DNA of 64,000 bases, taken from NCBI RefSeq assembly GCF_038066715.1, contig NZ_JBBUKT010000011.1, forward strand, positions 181,763-245,762, written 5' to 3'. This document shows positions 34,507-44,907 of the stretch, piece by piece. The DNA is from Luteolibacter sp. Y139. GTDB lineage: Bacteria; Verrucomicrobiota; Verrucomicrobiia; Verrucomicrobiales; Akkermansiaceae. Within the stretch, counting starts at the first letter, position 1; each line of letters opens with the position of its first letter. A program made the position numbers and the translations under genes. The notes under the pieces were generated by a model. The model searched no databases, was not told where the DNA came from, and worked only from the letters and a program-made list of their open reading frames with translations.

Positions 34507-35436
34507 ATGAAAGCGATCCTCGCGTTTTTGGCGGCAGGTTTTCTGAGCGTGTTGCCTGTAGTGGCGACTCCGCGGGAGTGGAAGACTGCCGATGGTGCCA
34601 AGACCATCGCGGCCGAATTTGTCAGTGCGAAGGATGGACAAGTGACCATCCGTCGCACGTCGGATCAGAAGATTTTCACGATCGCCCTGGCGACGCTTTC
34701 CGAAGCCGACCGCAAGTGGGTGGCGGACACGCTGGCGGCAGGAGAAGAGGCCTCGGCGAAGTCCGACAAGGGAAGCGCGTTTGCGAAATTGCTGACCGGC
34801 GAGTGGGAGCGCACGGAAGGTCATGGGCTGCAGTACCGGATCTATGGTGCTCGCAAGCTGCGCGGTGCCGATGAGGCGGGCTATCCGCTGGTGATCTACC
34901 TGCACGGGCGCAACGGCGATGTGATGACGCCGGAGCAGCCGGGCGATGCGCGTTCGTTTTCGGAGGAGGACAACTATCGGAAGCGCCCCTGCGTGATCAT
35001 CGCGCCGCAATGCCCGAAGGACGGCAGCAGCTGGGACGGCAAGAATGCGGAGGCGGTGGTGGAGATCATCCGCGACCTGATGAAGAACCTGTCGGTCGAC
35101 AAGAAGCGGGTTTACCTCACGGGCTACTCGATGGGCGGCTACGGGACGTTTTATCTGCTGGGGAAGGAGCCGAAGCTATTCGCCGCGGCGGTGCCGATCT
35201 CCGGTGGCGGGAATCCGAACGACGCGGAGAATTTCAAGGACGTGCCGGTGTGGGTCTTCCACGGTGCCAAGGATGAGACGGTGAAGCCGGAGCAAAGCAA
35301 GCGCATGGTGGAAGCGCTGCAGAAGGAGAAGGCCGAGGTGAAATTCACCGAGTATCCGGATGGGGATCACGGGATCTCCGGGAGGACGTATGCCGACAAG
35401 GCAGTGCACGAGTGGATTTTCCAACACAAGAAGTGA
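34507..35436 (+). CDS. Exported SHD1 domain fused to an alpha/beta-hydrolase esterase
   Basis: A 309-residue protein with a signal peptide (AILAFLAAGFLSVLPVVA). Residues ~23-75 are an SHD1-like module (REWKTADGAKTIAAEFVSAK; TLSEADRKWV), often found in exported Planctomycetes and Verrucomicrobia proteins. The rest is a phospholipase/carboxylesterase-like hydrolase: strand YPLVIYLHGRNGD, nucleophile elbow GYSMGGYGTF, acid VWVFHGAKDETVKPEQS and catalytic His in YPDGDHGISGRTY. Ser, Asp and His are thus all identifiable. The fusion resembles feruloyl-esterase or acetyl-xylan-esterase-like polysaccharide deacylases; the substrate is not known. Confidence 0.87.
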   Translation: MKAILAFLAAGFLSVLPVVATPREWKTADGAKTIAAEFVSAKDGQVTIRRTSDQKIFTIALATLSEADRKWVADTLAAGEEASAKSDKGSAFAKLLTGEWERTEGHGLQYRIYGARKLRGADEAGYPLVIYLHGRNGDVMTPEQPGDARSFSEEDNYRKRPCVIIAPQCPKDGSSWDGKNAEAVVEIIRDLMKNLSVDKKRVYLTGYSMGGYGTFYLLGKEPKLFAAAVPISGGGNPNDAENFKDVPVWVFHGAKDETVKPEQSKRMVEALQKEKAEVKFTEYPDGDHGISGRTYADKAVHEWIFQHKK

Positions 35437-35562
35437 CAACCGGGCGCTAAATCGAGGGAGGATGCGGCTTGTCGTTCGGGGGGGCGTGGGTTCAAGATGT
35501 TGCGTGACTATTAGGGGCATCTCGTGTGCCTCATATCGTCGCTTCCCCAACCTTCCCCTCCC

Positions 35563-37164
35563 TTGAAAACATACACTTCGCTTTTGCGCGGTGGCTTCGT
35601 CGCCCGTGCCCGTACTGGTTTTCTGGCTGCTGCCGTGACCTTGGCCGTGATGGCCGCTTCCGCATCGTTTGCCGCGCCGGACATCGTCATCGAATCGCCT
35701 CCGCCCGAAGTGATCGCCGATGGTGGTGATTTGGCATCCTTCGGCGATCATACCGTCGGCAGTGTGGCGCTCGTTAAAACGCTCACGGTCCGCAACACGG
35801 GTGACGCCGTTCTCAATCTCGGTGCCGCGACCTTCACCGGGGCTGCCGCCGGCGACTTCACTGCGGATCTTTCCGGTGCCGACCTCACGGTGGATCCCGG
35901 TGGAAGTACGACGTTTACCGTAGCTTTTGCGGCGACACGTCGCGGAGGGCGGGAAGCGACGCTGCAACTCGCGAGCAATGATCCCGATGAGAGTCCCTAC
36001 GATGTCCACGTTTCCGGCAACGGGCTTGCCTGCGATGTGAGCGTGGAGTCCGGCGGCGACGAGATTCCGAATCCCTCCGGCAGCAAGGATTTCGGCTCCG
36101 TCAGTGTCGGCCTCGGTAGCGGCACCTATTTCTTCCAGTTGAAGAACACCGGCGAGGTGGACCTGAATTTGAACAGCATCACCGTGGGAGGAGACAATCC
36201 CGGAGACTTCCAAGTCGTCAGTGAGTTCACTTCGCCGGTGGTCGGACCGTACGGCTCCTTCAGCTATTTCTGGATCACCTTTTATCCCACCGCTGGCGGG
36301 ACACGCTCGGCGGTCGTCAGCGTCAAGACCGACGATGTGGACGAGCCCGACTACCGCTTCACCATCACGGGTACCGGCGTGCCGGTCCCGGAGATCCGGA
36401 CCGAGAACGCGGAGGGCGGCGAGATCTTCTACCAAGACTTCGGCGGGGTGGAGCCGGGCGACACGATCGGGCCGGTGGAAATCACCATCCGCAACAGCGG
36501 CACCGCGAATCTGAATCTCGGCACGCTGGTGCTCGCCGGGGACAATCCCGAGGCCTATCAACTCGACATCAGCGGCACCGCCGCGGTCGTCAGCCCGGGA
36601 GGGACCACCAAGTTCAAGGTGACCTTTCATCCCACCGACATTGGCTACAAGGCGGCTGTGGTGAAGATCCCCAGCGATGATGCGGACGAGGGTCTGCTGC
36701 AATTTTTCCTCAGCGGCTACAGCACCCACATGGCGGAGACCTATGTGGACTGGGCGGCGGCTGCCGGGCTGGAGGAAGAGGACTCGTGGACCGATGCCGA
36801 GCCCTATCACGATGGCGTGGCGAACCTGCTCAAGTATGCCTTCAACATGAACGGTGGCGGCCCGGATGTGCACGTCATGGCCGCCGATACCGGCACCTCC
36901 GGCCTGCCGCGCTGGTCGCTCATCAGCGGTGGTCCGCTCGGTCACTACCTGCGCGTGGAATACGTGCGGCGGAAGGGTGCGATGATTTCCTATGACGTGA
37001 TGATCTCGGAGGATCTGGAGAACTGGGATTTCCCCACCGTGCCGCACAATGCCACCGTCATCGATGATGATTGGGAGCGCATCACCCACGACATCCCGGT
37101 GGATCTGGAGGAGACGCCGAGGATGTTCGGACGGGTGGTGGTGAATGAGTTTGTGCCAGCGTAG
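35563..37164 (+). CDS. Exported choice-of-anchor D domain protein
   Basis: About 533 residues from a TTG at 35563; a GTG at 35524 is the alternative, and no in-frame ATG precedes the signal peptide (FLAAAVTLAVMAASASFAAP). Three tandem ASPM/SPD-2/Hydin-type (choice-of-anchor D) Ig domains follow, each opening with an 'F G xx V' strand and an 'N.G...L.L' core (TVRNTGDAVLNLG; QLKNTGEVDLNLNSITVGG; TIRNSGTANLNLGTLVLAG). The C-terminus is the Verrucomicrobia-type module (WTDAEPYHDGVANLLKYAFN; YDVMISEDLENWDF). The likely role is structural or adhesive on the cell surface. No catalytic residues were seen. Confidence 0.8.
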   Translation: MKTYTSLLRGGFVARARTGFLAAAVTLAVMAASASFAAPDIVIESPPPEVIADGGDLASFGDHTVGSVALVKTLTVRNTGDAVLNLGAATFTGAAAGDFTADLSGADLTVDPGGSTTFTVAFAATRRGGREATLQLASNDPDESPYDVHVSGNGLACDVSVESGGDEIPNPSGSKDFGSVSVGLGSGTYFFQLKNTGEVDLNLNSITVGGDNPGDFQVVSEFTSPVVGPYGSFSYFWITFYPTAGGTRSAVVSVKTDDVDEPDYRFTITGTGVPVPEIRTENAEGGEIFYQDFGGVEPGDTIGPVEITIRNSGTANLNLGTLVLAGDNPEAYQLDISGTAAVVSPGGTTKFKVTFHPTDIGYKAAVVKIPSDDADEGLLQFFLSGYSTHMAETYVDWAAAAGLEEEDSWTDAEPYHDGVANLLKYAFNMNGGGPDVHVMAADTGTSGLPRWSLISGGPLGHYLRVEYVRRKGAMISYDVMISEDLENWDFPTVPHNATVIDDDWERITHDIPVDLEETPRMFGRVVVNEFVPA

Positions 37165-37269
37165 CGCGACGTGGAGAAATACGAAAACCCCAAGACATCG
37201 CGTCTCGGTGAGGTGCTTCACCGGAATTGGTGAGCTTCATCCGGACTAACAATCGAGTCATCGGACCTC

Positions 37270-38124
37270 CTAAGGAAACGACAGGGTGATGGTCACCGGC
37301 GAGTGATCGCTGGCCGCTTCGGGCACCTCGATCAGTTTGGCGCTTCCGGGTGGCAGGCCCTTGGTCAGGATGTAGTCGAAGGTGGTTGGCTCGAACTGAG
37401 AGCTGCCGTGCCAGGACAGGCGGTCTTTTTTTGCCACGTCCTCCCAGGTATTGTGGAAGCCGCCTTTGGTGAGAATCTCCAGGGTCTTGTCGCCGAACTG
37501 CCCGTCCTGGTTGGTGTTGAAATCGCCAGCGATGACGATGCCACGGATCCGGCCCTTGAAGGCGAGCCGTTCCATCAGCGAGACGTGCTGCAAAAGCTGG
37601 GCGGCGGATTCTTCCCGCATCCGCGAGTTGGCGGCGGCGGCATGGTCGTCACTGCTGCCGCGGTTGCTCTTGAGATGTACGCCATAGATCAACAGCACGC
37701 CTGTTTCCGGCGCAGGCAGATTCACCGCGGCGAAACTGAACCCGCGCGGGACGCCGATCGTTTGCTGCCAGGCTTCCGACCATGCCGCTTCCACGGGCAA
37801 CTTGCTGGCGATGCCGACCTGCTGCGGCCACAGGGTCCCGTCCGTTTCGCTGCGGAAGGACGACACCACTACGGCCCGGAGGTCCGGGGTGACCGCGGCC
37901 AAATCGGCAAAGACCTGCCAGTTGCGGACTTCCTCGCCGATGAAGATGTCCGGCTTTTCCCGCTGGATCACTTCGGCCGCGGCCTTCTTGTGGGCATCGA
38001 CGGCAGAAGCCTCCGCTGTCGGCGAGTGCCCGGGGAACCATTCGAGGTTCCAAGCCACCAGGCGGATGTCCGCGGCGGAGGCGATACCAAGCAGTGGCAG
38101 GAGGAGCAGGGATTTGAGCTTCAT
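37270..38124 (-). CDS. Exported endonuclease/exonuclease/phosphatase-fold protein
   Basis: From the ATG at 38124 the product has 284 residues with a signal peptide (LLLLPLLGIASAAD). EEP-superfamily motifs are present: the first-strand Asn/Glu (LVAWNLEWFPGH), the metal Glu (IFIGEEVRNW), the HLKSNRG segment, the GDFNTNQDGQ core and the final SDHSPVTITL His. This set supports a Mg2+-dependent phosphodiesterase or nuclease acting outside the cytoplasm, possibly on DNA or phospholipid headgroups. An in-frame upstream start at 38145 would add seven residues. It converges on the choice-of-anchor D gene. Confidence 0.88.
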   Translation of the reverse strand: MKLKSLLLLPLLGIASAADIRLVAWNLEWFPGHSPTAEASAVDAHKKAAAEVIQREKPDIFIGEEVRNWQVFADLAAVTPDLRAVVVSSFRSETDGTLWPQQVGIASKLPVEAAWSEAWQQTIGVPRGFSFAAVNLPAPETGVLLIYGVHLKSNRGSSDDHAAAANSRMREESAAQLLQHVSLMERLAFKGRIRGIVIAGDFNTNQDGQFGDKTLEILTKGGFHNTWEDVAKKDRLSWHGSSQFEPTTFDYILTKGLPPGSAKLIEVPEAASDHSPVTITLSFP

Positions 38125-38334
38125 GGCGGAGAGTGACAGCAGCATCCCGGCCAGTCCCTGCGGGCGGCAAAATCAAAATGGCAACAGGATCGACGTGATC
38201 ATCAGCGCGGGTTTTTGGAAAGTGGCGAGGACAACCAAACGGGGAGCTCGTTGGGTGACGCTTGTCTTTTGTTGGGGAAGACCGCCCCCAAGCCTGCCGC
38301 TTGAATCTCTTCCTCGCTCTCTTACGCTGTTCCG

Positions 38335-39426
38335 ATGTTCATCAACCGTTACCCGGCACCGGGTTCCCCTCCGGCCACGCTCCTGCCTCACGTGACGAAC
38401 GGCGAGGGAAAGAAGCCGCGGATCCGGCTGATCGAATACAACAATGACAGGCTGGATGAACGGGAGATCAGCGACGTGGGTGAGATGATCCGGGCGATCG
38501 AAGCCGGCAAGGTGACGTGGATCAACATCGATGGCTTGGGCGACATCGAGGCGCTCCGGGCGCTCGGCGAGCTCTTCAATCTCCATCCGCTGGCGCTGGA
38601 GGACGTGCTCAACACCGGCCAGCGGGCGAAGGTGGAACAGTTCGACGACCATTTGTTCATCGTGGCCCACATGGTCTACCAGAATGCGGAGAAAACCATC
38701 TGTGGCGAACAGGTCAGCATGTTCCTGGGCAAGAACTACCTGATCACCGTCCAAGAGGAGGCGGATTACGATGTTTTCGATCCGGTCCGGGTGCGCCTGC
38801 GGGCCGGCCGTGGTTCGATCCGGAAGGCGAAGGCCGATTATCTCGCCTATGCGCTGCTGGACTCGATCATCGACCACTACTTCCCGGTGCTCGATGAAGT
38901 CGGATGCTCGATCGAGGATCTGGAGGACAATCTGCTGGCAAGTCCCGACCGCTCGATCGTGATGAAGCTGCACGGTCATCGCCGGAGCCTGACCCAGCTG
39001 CGGCGTTTCGTGTGGCCGCTAAGGGACCTGGTGAACGGTCTGCTTCACGACAATTCGGGATTGGTGAAGGATCCGACCAAGGTCTTCCTGCGCGATTGCT
39101 ACGACCACTCGGTGCAGCTCATGGACTTCGTCGAGAGCTACAAGGAAATCACCACCGGGCTCATGGAACTTTATCACTCCAGCGTCGGCTTGCGGACCAA
39201 CGAGGTGATGCGGGTGCTTACCGTGATCACGTCGATCTTCATTCCGCTGACCTTTATCGCCGGGATCTATGGGATGAATTTTTCCGAAGAGAAGCCGGAG
39301 CATCTCGAGATGCCGCTGAACATGCCGGAGCTGTATCACCCGTGGGGATATCCCGGGGTGATGGCAGTCATGCTGCTCATTGCCGTGGCCCAGCTGATCT
39401 TCTTCAAGAGAAAGAAGTGGCTGTAA
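38335..39426 (+). CDS. corA: CorA-family magnesium/cobalt transporter
   Basis: A 363-residue CorA homologue. The cytoplasmic N-terminal alpha/beta domain (TWINIDGLGDIEALRALGEL; LHPLALEDVLNTGQRAKVEQ) leads into the long stalk helix (KLHGHRRSLTQLRRFVWPLR). Two C-terminal membrane segments follow (VLTVITSIFIPLTFIAGIY; GVMAVMLLIAVAQLIFF). Between them lies the selectivity motif, here YGMNF, a standard variant of GMN. The protein ends in the usual basic KRKKWL. The pentamer imports Mg2+, Co2+ or Ni2+ down the membrane potential. The VOC-protein gene follows after 13 bp and is probably co-transcribed. Confidence 0.96.
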   Translation: MFINRYPAPGSPPATLLPHVTNGEGKKPRIRLIEYNNDRLDEREISDVGEMIRAIEAGKVTWINIDGLGDIEALRALGELFNLHPLALEDVLNTGQRAKVEQFDDHLFIVAHMVYQNAEKTICGEQVSMFLGKNYLITVQEEADYDVFDPVRVRLRAGRGSIRKAKADYLAYALLDSIIDHYFPVLDEVGCSIEDLEDNLLASPDRSIVMKLHGHRRSLTQLRRFVWPLRDLVNGLLHDNSGLVKDPTKVFLRDCYDHSVQLMDFVESYKEITTGLMELYHSSVGLRTNEVMRVLTVITSIFIPLTFIAGIYGMNFSEEKPEHLEMPLNMPELYHPWGYPGVMAVMLLIAVAQLIFFKRKKWL

Positions 39427-39439
39427 CGCCAGCCATGCC

Positions 39440-39904
39440 ATGTCCGAAGAACGCGAACCCAAGAAGAAGCCGATGCTGAAGCGAATGGATAACGTCCTGA
39501 TCGTGGTGGACGATCTGGAAGCAACGAAGGCGTTCTTCACCGAGCTGGGTCTTGAATTCGAGGGTGAGGCAACGGTGGAGGGGCCTCAGGTCGGTCAATT
39601 GATCGGGCTGGAGGATGTGCGGGCGACGATGGCGATGATGCGGACGCCGGATGGCCAAGGCATCGAGCTGGACAAGTTCCACACGCCGGATGCCGTGCGT
39701 TTCGGGCCGGTGAACACGCCGGTGAATGCGTTCGGGATTCGCCGGCTGATGTTCGCGGTGGAGGGTATTGATGCGCTGGTTTCCCACATGCTCGGGCATG
39801 GGGCGGAACTGATCGGTGAGATGGAGTATGGGGACAGCTACCGGCTGGCCTACTTGCGCGGGCCGGAGGGGATCATCGTTGGATTGGCGGAGGCGCTGGG
39901 GTGA
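39440..39904 (+). CDS. VOC (glyoxalase/bleomycin-resistance-like) family protein
   Basis: A 154-residue protein with the paired beta-alpha-beta-beta-beta units of the VOC superfamily (NVLIVVDDLEATKAFFTELG ... RRLMFAVEGIDALVSHMLGH) and a C-terminal YLRGPEGIIVGLAEAL strand. The KFHTP and PEGIIV segments match positions that carry metal ligands in dioxygenase or lyase members. The N-terminus has an extra charged stretch (SEEREPKKKPMLKRMDN). VOC proteins range from lactoylglutathione lyases to resistance proteins, so a specific reaction cannot be assigned. It follows corA closely on the same strand. Confidence 0.86.
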   Translation: MSEEREPKKKPMLKRMDNVLIVVDDLEATKAFFTELGLEFEGEATVEGPQVGQLIGLEDVRATMAMMRTPDGQGIELDKFHTPDAVRFGPVNTPVNAFGIRRLMFAVEGIDALVSHMLGHGAELIGEMEYGDSYRLAYLRGPEGIIVGLAEALG

Positions 39905-39917
39905 TTCCAGAGCCCGC

Positions 39918-41774
39918 TCAGTCCACTTCAACCACCCGGAAAAATCCACGCGGGCCGCGGCTGAAGGCACCCAGCACGGAGCGGGTGGGGCTGCCAGCGG
40001 TGAAGCGAGACGCCACCGTCCACGGCCCGGTGAGATTTTCGGCCTTCTCAACCACGTAGCTGCGGCCGTGTGTCAGATTTTCGGCCATGAAGCGGACGGT
40101 CCCGTCCGTCGTTGAAATGAAGGCACCGGCGCGAACGGCCGGAGCTACTGCTGGCAGATGGCCGCGGAACAGGCCGACCTGTCCCTCCCTATTGCGGGCG
40201 ATCCCATAGAAAGCCCCGTCCGTGGCGCAGGCCTGCGAAAAGACCTGCTCAACCGTGCCGAAGCCATCGAGCTCCATGCCTTCCCGGATCAACAGGTGCC
40301 GGTTACCCTCAGCAGTCCAGACGACGAGCCCGTAGCGGCTATTCGGGCTCAGGTCATGGCACACGATGGGGCCATAGGTGACCAGAGGACTGCCTGGCGG
40401 CGAAACAGCGGCGGCTTCGTGGATCTGGACCAAACCTTGGCCGGGCAATGTTATTCTATCTGCGTATGACGGGCCTGAGCGCGGCTTGGCGGTCCAACTC
40501 CCGTCTGCCCGGACTTCCACCTCGAACTGCGGAGTATTCACTCCAAAGGTTTTCACGATAAACCCGGCCGAGGTGTCATTGAGCCACCTGAACTGCGGTT
40601 CGCCGTCGATGGTCAGTCCTGTACCGGGGATCGTATCCCCGTTTCCAGGACTCAAACGGAAAGGACCTCCCGCGAAGGAGATCACGAACAGGCTATCCGA
40701 ATTCGATGTCGAGGTGGCGATGGCGTAGCTGCTGCCCGTGTAGTGGAGCTCGCGAGGATAGTAGTGCGGAGTGCCACCGTCCGGCAGGATGGTGTCCGGC
40801 AGCAGGACCGGGGTGACTCCTTCGGGCCCGGCGAGGAAGACCGCGAACTGTTCGTGTCCCTGGTATCCATGGTTCGCGAATAGCACGCGACCGCCCGCCG
40901 GTGCTGGGTAGGAAATGTCCGTTACCCCGTCGCTGCCGATTGTGGCCAGGACTTGCGACTCTTCGCCAAGGGTCCAGACGAGGGTTCCGTCCTGCACCTG
41001 CGCGGTCTCTCCCGTTTCGAGGTTTCCTCCGTTCCAAGGGCTCGTCCAGAGGGATAGCACCACCTGCCGGGTGGAGAGGGAAAACAAGCCGGACCAGACA
41101 GGATCATAGGAGTAGCGCTGGTTCCAGAGATAGACGTGATCCGCATTCGCGCCTGTCACGCCCCAGCTATCATAGGGTCCGCCATTCAGCATCCCCAGCA
41201 GCTCCAACTGCGGAAGGGCAGCTTCTTTCTGGTTGAAGTGATCCAGCGCCAGCCCGCGGAGCTTAATGTTGTCCAGCGCGACCTTCGTGGTGGTGGCCTC
41301 CAGACGGGCCAGATTCGTCCAGGTGGTTGGAAAAGTCACCGTCTGGAAATCCACCTTTGGCCCGGTCCCATCGATCACGCCATCCGGGGTGAAATCGAAG
41401 TTCAGGACCGCTCCATCAGCCTTCGTGGCGCGGAAGCTCACCACGGAGGGGATGGCATAAATGCTATACTCCGCCACATCGATGGAGAGGGCATCGAACG
41501 GTGTCCCGTCTGCCTGGACGATCGAGACTGGTGCGCTGGTGGAAGCTAACCTGAGATGGATGCCGCCGTTGTCCGGATTGAAGGCGGATGATGGTTCCAA
41601 GATGAGAAACTCATTCTCCGGTCCCGTGACCCGGTAGCCATGCTGGGTGTAGCCCATGCCCCCGGGTAGGCTGAAGTCCAGCGTGCGCGTCGCTTTCAGG
41701 TGCTCCGGCACTTCCCCAGCCAGCAAAGTACTGGCCAAGGATAGGAAGAAGATAACAGAGGAGACGCGATGCAC
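39918..41774 (-). CDS. Exported protein of unknown function
   Basis: About 618 residues from a GTG at 41774. A TTG at 41786 is possible but lies inside a palindrome. The signal peptide (SSVIFFLSLASTLLAG) is followed by a long beta-rich protein with propeller-like strands (WNQRYSYDPVWSGLFSLSTR; DGTLVWTLGEESQVLATIGS; HYYPRELHYTGSSYAIATST). It ends in the Verrucomicrobia-type C-terminal module (RSYVVEKAENLTGPWTVASR; RGFFRVVEV). No enzyme motif was recognised. It is on the leuD strand but separated by a hairpin, so it is probably a separate unit. Confidence 0.72.
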   Translation of the reverse strand: MHRVSSVIFFLSLASTLLAGEVPEHLKATRTLDFSLPGGMGYTQHGYRVTGPENEFLILEPSSAFNPDNGGIHLRLASTSAPVSIVQADGTPFDALSIDVAEYSIYAIPSVVSFRATKADGAVLNFDFTPDGVIDGTGPKVDFQTVTFPTTWTNLARLEATTTKVALDNIKLRGLALDHFNQKEAALPQLELLGMLNGGPYDSWGVTGANADHVYLWNQRYSYDPVWSGLFSLSTRQVVLSLWTSPWNGGNLETGETAQVQDGTLVWTLGEESQVLATIGSDGVTDISYPAPAGGRVLFANHGYQGHEQFAVFLAGPEGVTPVLLPDTILPDGGTPHYYPRELHYTGSSYAIATSTSNSDSLFVISFAGGPFRLSPGNGDTIPGTGLTIDGEPQFRWLNDTSAGFIVKTFGVNTPQFEVEVRADGSWTAKPRSGPSYADRITLPGQGLVQIHEAAAVSPPGSPLVTYGPIVCHDLSPNSRYGLVVWTAEGNRHLLIREGMELDGFGTVEQVFSQACATDGAFYGIARNREGQVGLFRGHLPAVAPAVRAGAFISTTDGTVRFMAENLTHGRSYVVEKAENLTGPWTVASRFTAGSPTRSVLGAFSRGPRGFFRVVEVD

Positions 41775-41798
41775 GGCTGGAGACAAGCGTCTCCAGCC
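41775..41798. repeat. Perfect 10-bp stem palindrome next to an alternative start
   Basis: GGCTGGAGAC (41775-41784) is inverted as GTCTCCAGCC (41789-41798) around AAGC. It sits between leuD and the exported protein downstream of it. It may terminate the leu transcript, although no T-tract follows, or it may be a dispersed REP-like element. It overlaps the TTG alternative start of the 39918 gene, which favours the GTG start. Confidence 0.55.
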
Positions 41799-41837
41799 TA
41801 TGACGGCAAGCGAGTTGGCAACGTCCTCCGTGACGCT

Positions 41838-42440
41838 TCAGACGTAGTGCAGCTCCTTCGCCTTGGTGGCGATGTCGCTTTCGCGGTCGAGGAGTTCCTG
41901 GATGGGGTCCCAGCGGCCGGCGACGAGGGCGTCGCGGGCGGACTCGGGCATCTCGAAGCCGAAGTCGAGGCCGGTGGAGGAGCGGACGCGCTTGTTGACG
42001 AGGTCGATGGTGACTTCGACGGCGGGGTCGGCTTGGACAGCTTGGCGGAGTTGGTCGATCTCACCGGCGGCGAGGCAGACGCAGGGCATGGCGAGGCCGG
42101 TCGAGTTGCCGAAGAAGATCTCGGCGAAGGACTCGGCGACGACGGCCTTGAAGCCATACTTAGCCAGCGATTGCGGGGCGTGCTCACGGGAGGAGCCGCA
42201 GCCGAAATTGACGCCGGCGAGCAGGATGGTGGCGGCCTTGAAGCACTCGTCATTGAGCGGGTGATCGGTCTTCTCGCCGGTGTTCGGGTCGAAGCGGACG
42301 TCGTAGAAGGCGAACTCGCCGAGGCCGTCAAAGGTGACGCACTTCATGAAGCGCGCCGGGATGATGCGGTCGGTATCGATGTCGGCGCCGGGAACGAAGA
42401 CGGCGCGGCCGGTGACGGTGGTGACTTTTTCGAGAGCCAT
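41838..42440 (-). CDS. leuD: 3-isopropylmalate dehydratase small subunit
   Basis: A 200-residue LeuD. The swivel-domain motifs are present (VPGADIDTDRIIPARFMKCV; NFGCGSSREHAPQSLAKYG; FGNSTGLAMPCVCL). With LeuC it isomerises 2-isopropylmalate to 3-isopropylmalate in leucine biosynthesis. Length is normal. The ATG at 42440 fits the family N-terminus. It lies downstream of leuC on the same strand but is separated from it by a DUF2059 gene, with 22 bp to that gene, so the three are likely one transcript. Confidence 0.95.
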   Translation of the reverse strand: MALEKVTTVTGRAVFVPGADIDTDRIIPARFMKCVTFDGLGEFAFYDVRFDPNTGEKTDHPLNDECFKAATILLAGVNFGCGSSREHAPQSLAKYGFKAVVAESFAEIFFGNSTGLAMPCVCLAAGEIDQLRQAVQADPAVEVTIDLVNKRVRSSTGLDFGFEMPESARDALVAGRWDPIQELLDRESDIATKAKELHYV

Positions 42441-42462
42441 GGAAATGGGAACCGGGTGAGGA

Positions 42463-42975
42463 TTATTCGCCGTCCTTCGGCGCTGCCGGGGCGTCGCCAG
42501 CGGGCTTCTTGTACTTGCCGACGATGTCAGCGACCTTCCGTTGGAAGGCGGGCATCTCCTTCTGCACGGCGGGCATGGCGACCTTCATGGCATCGGCCAT
42601 GATCGAAGGCATGGCGGAGAGAGTCTTCTGGCCGAGCGGGGTGCGGTAGAACTCGGTCATTTCGACGATTTCCTCCGGGGTGAAGTGCTTCTCGTAGAGT
42701 TCGATGGTCTTCTTGCGCAGCTCGGGGCCGGAGAAGATGCGAACGTACATTGCGCGAGCTTCGGTGCGGATCTCGGCGATGGCTGCCTCGGGGATGCCGC
42801 TGGCCTTAAGCTGCGAGAGGGTGGCATTGAAGGCGGCCTCGGCGGAGTCGACTGCGAGTTCTTCATTGCGCATCACTTCGAGGAGTTCCTCGGTGGGGGT
42901 CTTTTTCGCTGCCGGCTCAGCCGCGGACAAGCAGTTGCCCGCGAGCAGGAAGGACAGGAAGATGAATGTTTTCAT
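42463..42975 (-). CDS. Exported DUF2059-domain protein
   Basis: A 170-residue protein with a signal peptide (TFIFLSFLLAGNCLSAAE). A DUF2059 domain follows (VRIFSGPELRKKTIELYEKH; FTPEEIVEMTEFYRTPLGQK; AMPSIMADAMKVAMPAVQKE), an all-alpha family of unknown function found in many exported Gram-negative proteins. The tail is Ala/Pro/Lys-rich. Its placement inside a leucine operon, 22 bp from leuD and ~25 bp from leuC, is odd for a periplasmic protein. A functional link is not evident. Confidence 0.87.
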   Translation of the reverse strand: MKTFIFLSFLLAGNCLSAAEPAAKKTPTEELLEVMRNEELAVDSAEAAFNATLSQLKASGIPEAAIAEIRTEARAMYVRIFSGPELRKKTIELYEKHFTPEEIVEMTEFYRTPLGQKTLSAMPSIMADAMKVAMPAVQKEMPAFQRKVADIVGKYKKPAGDAPAAPKDGE

Positions 42976-43000
42976 GGAAGTGAGGATGTGAGTGTTCAGT

Positions 43001-44425
<1,425 letters not shown>

Positions 44426-44515
44426 GATCGGATGGCCGCGTGCTCGCGGCGGGCGGGCAACGTGGGTGCTCGGGCGCGGATTGTCAAAGCGGGATCCCGT
44501 GTGCCCCGGAAGGCG

Positions 44516-44716
44516 TCACAGGATGTCGAAGTAGAACAACAGCGCCACGCCCGCGCCCGCCAGCACCACCGAGGTGGAAATCCAAAGCCAGCGTTTCCAA
44601 GAGCCCCGCTGCGCCGCCGGATCCACCCAATCGTCCCAGCCCCGGTTATCCTCGCGGTAGCGATGATAGTGTCGGTTCGAGGATTGGAAGCGTGGCCGTG
44701 CTTCGGGCGTTTTCAT
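44516..44716 (-). CDS. Small single-pass membrane protein
   Basis: From the ATG at 44716 the product has 66 residues. A hydrophilic, Arg-, His-, Tyr- and Trp-rich N-terminal half (ARPRFQSSNRHYHRYRED) is followed by one transmembrane helix (WLWISTSVVLAGAGVALLFY) and a short FDIL tail. The positive-inside rule puts the N-terminus in the cytoplasm. A longer frame to 44761 would use a rare start. It may be translated with leuC or stand alone. No family recognised. Confidence 0.6.
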   Translation of the reverse strand: MKTPEARPRFQSSNRHYHRYREDNRGWDDWVDPAAQRGSWKRWLWISTSVVLAGAGVALLFYFDIL

Positions 44717-44850
44717 TAGAAGCTCATTGGAGAGGTGGAGCGGGATCTGGCTTCTAACCAAATCTTTGCAGAACGCAACCGGCGAATCGTTCCATTTCGG
44801 AAACTACGTATGCACGAAATTGCGTACAAAGATCGTGTTAGCTAAACACG

Positions 44851-44882
44851 GAAAAGCCCCGCACGGCGGACCGGGCGGGGCT
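44851..44882 (-). terminator. Terminator of the first small lipoprotein gene
   Basis: On the minus strand AGCCCCGC (44882-44875) pairs with GCGGGGCT (44862-44855) and is followed by TTTTCC. It starts about 25 bp after the stop at 44908. Confidence 0.75.
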
Positions 44883-44907
44883 GGGGAAAAATCGGTGTAG
44901 TCGAAGC

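Noticed and set aside
35176..37221. Long minus-strand open frame (681 codons) opposite the choice-of-anchor D gene
   Set aside because: Arg/His/Gly-biased composition, no domain or start context; it mirrors a real gene on the other strand, as expected in GC-rich DNA.
37200..37240. Hairpin CGGTGA/TCACCG between convergent genes
   Set aside because: Short stem, no T-tract and poorly placed; not enough for a terminator.
44459..44487. TTGACA box upstream of leuC with a possible -10
   Set aside because: The -35 is perfect but the -10 at the right distance (CACGTT) is too weak to annotate.
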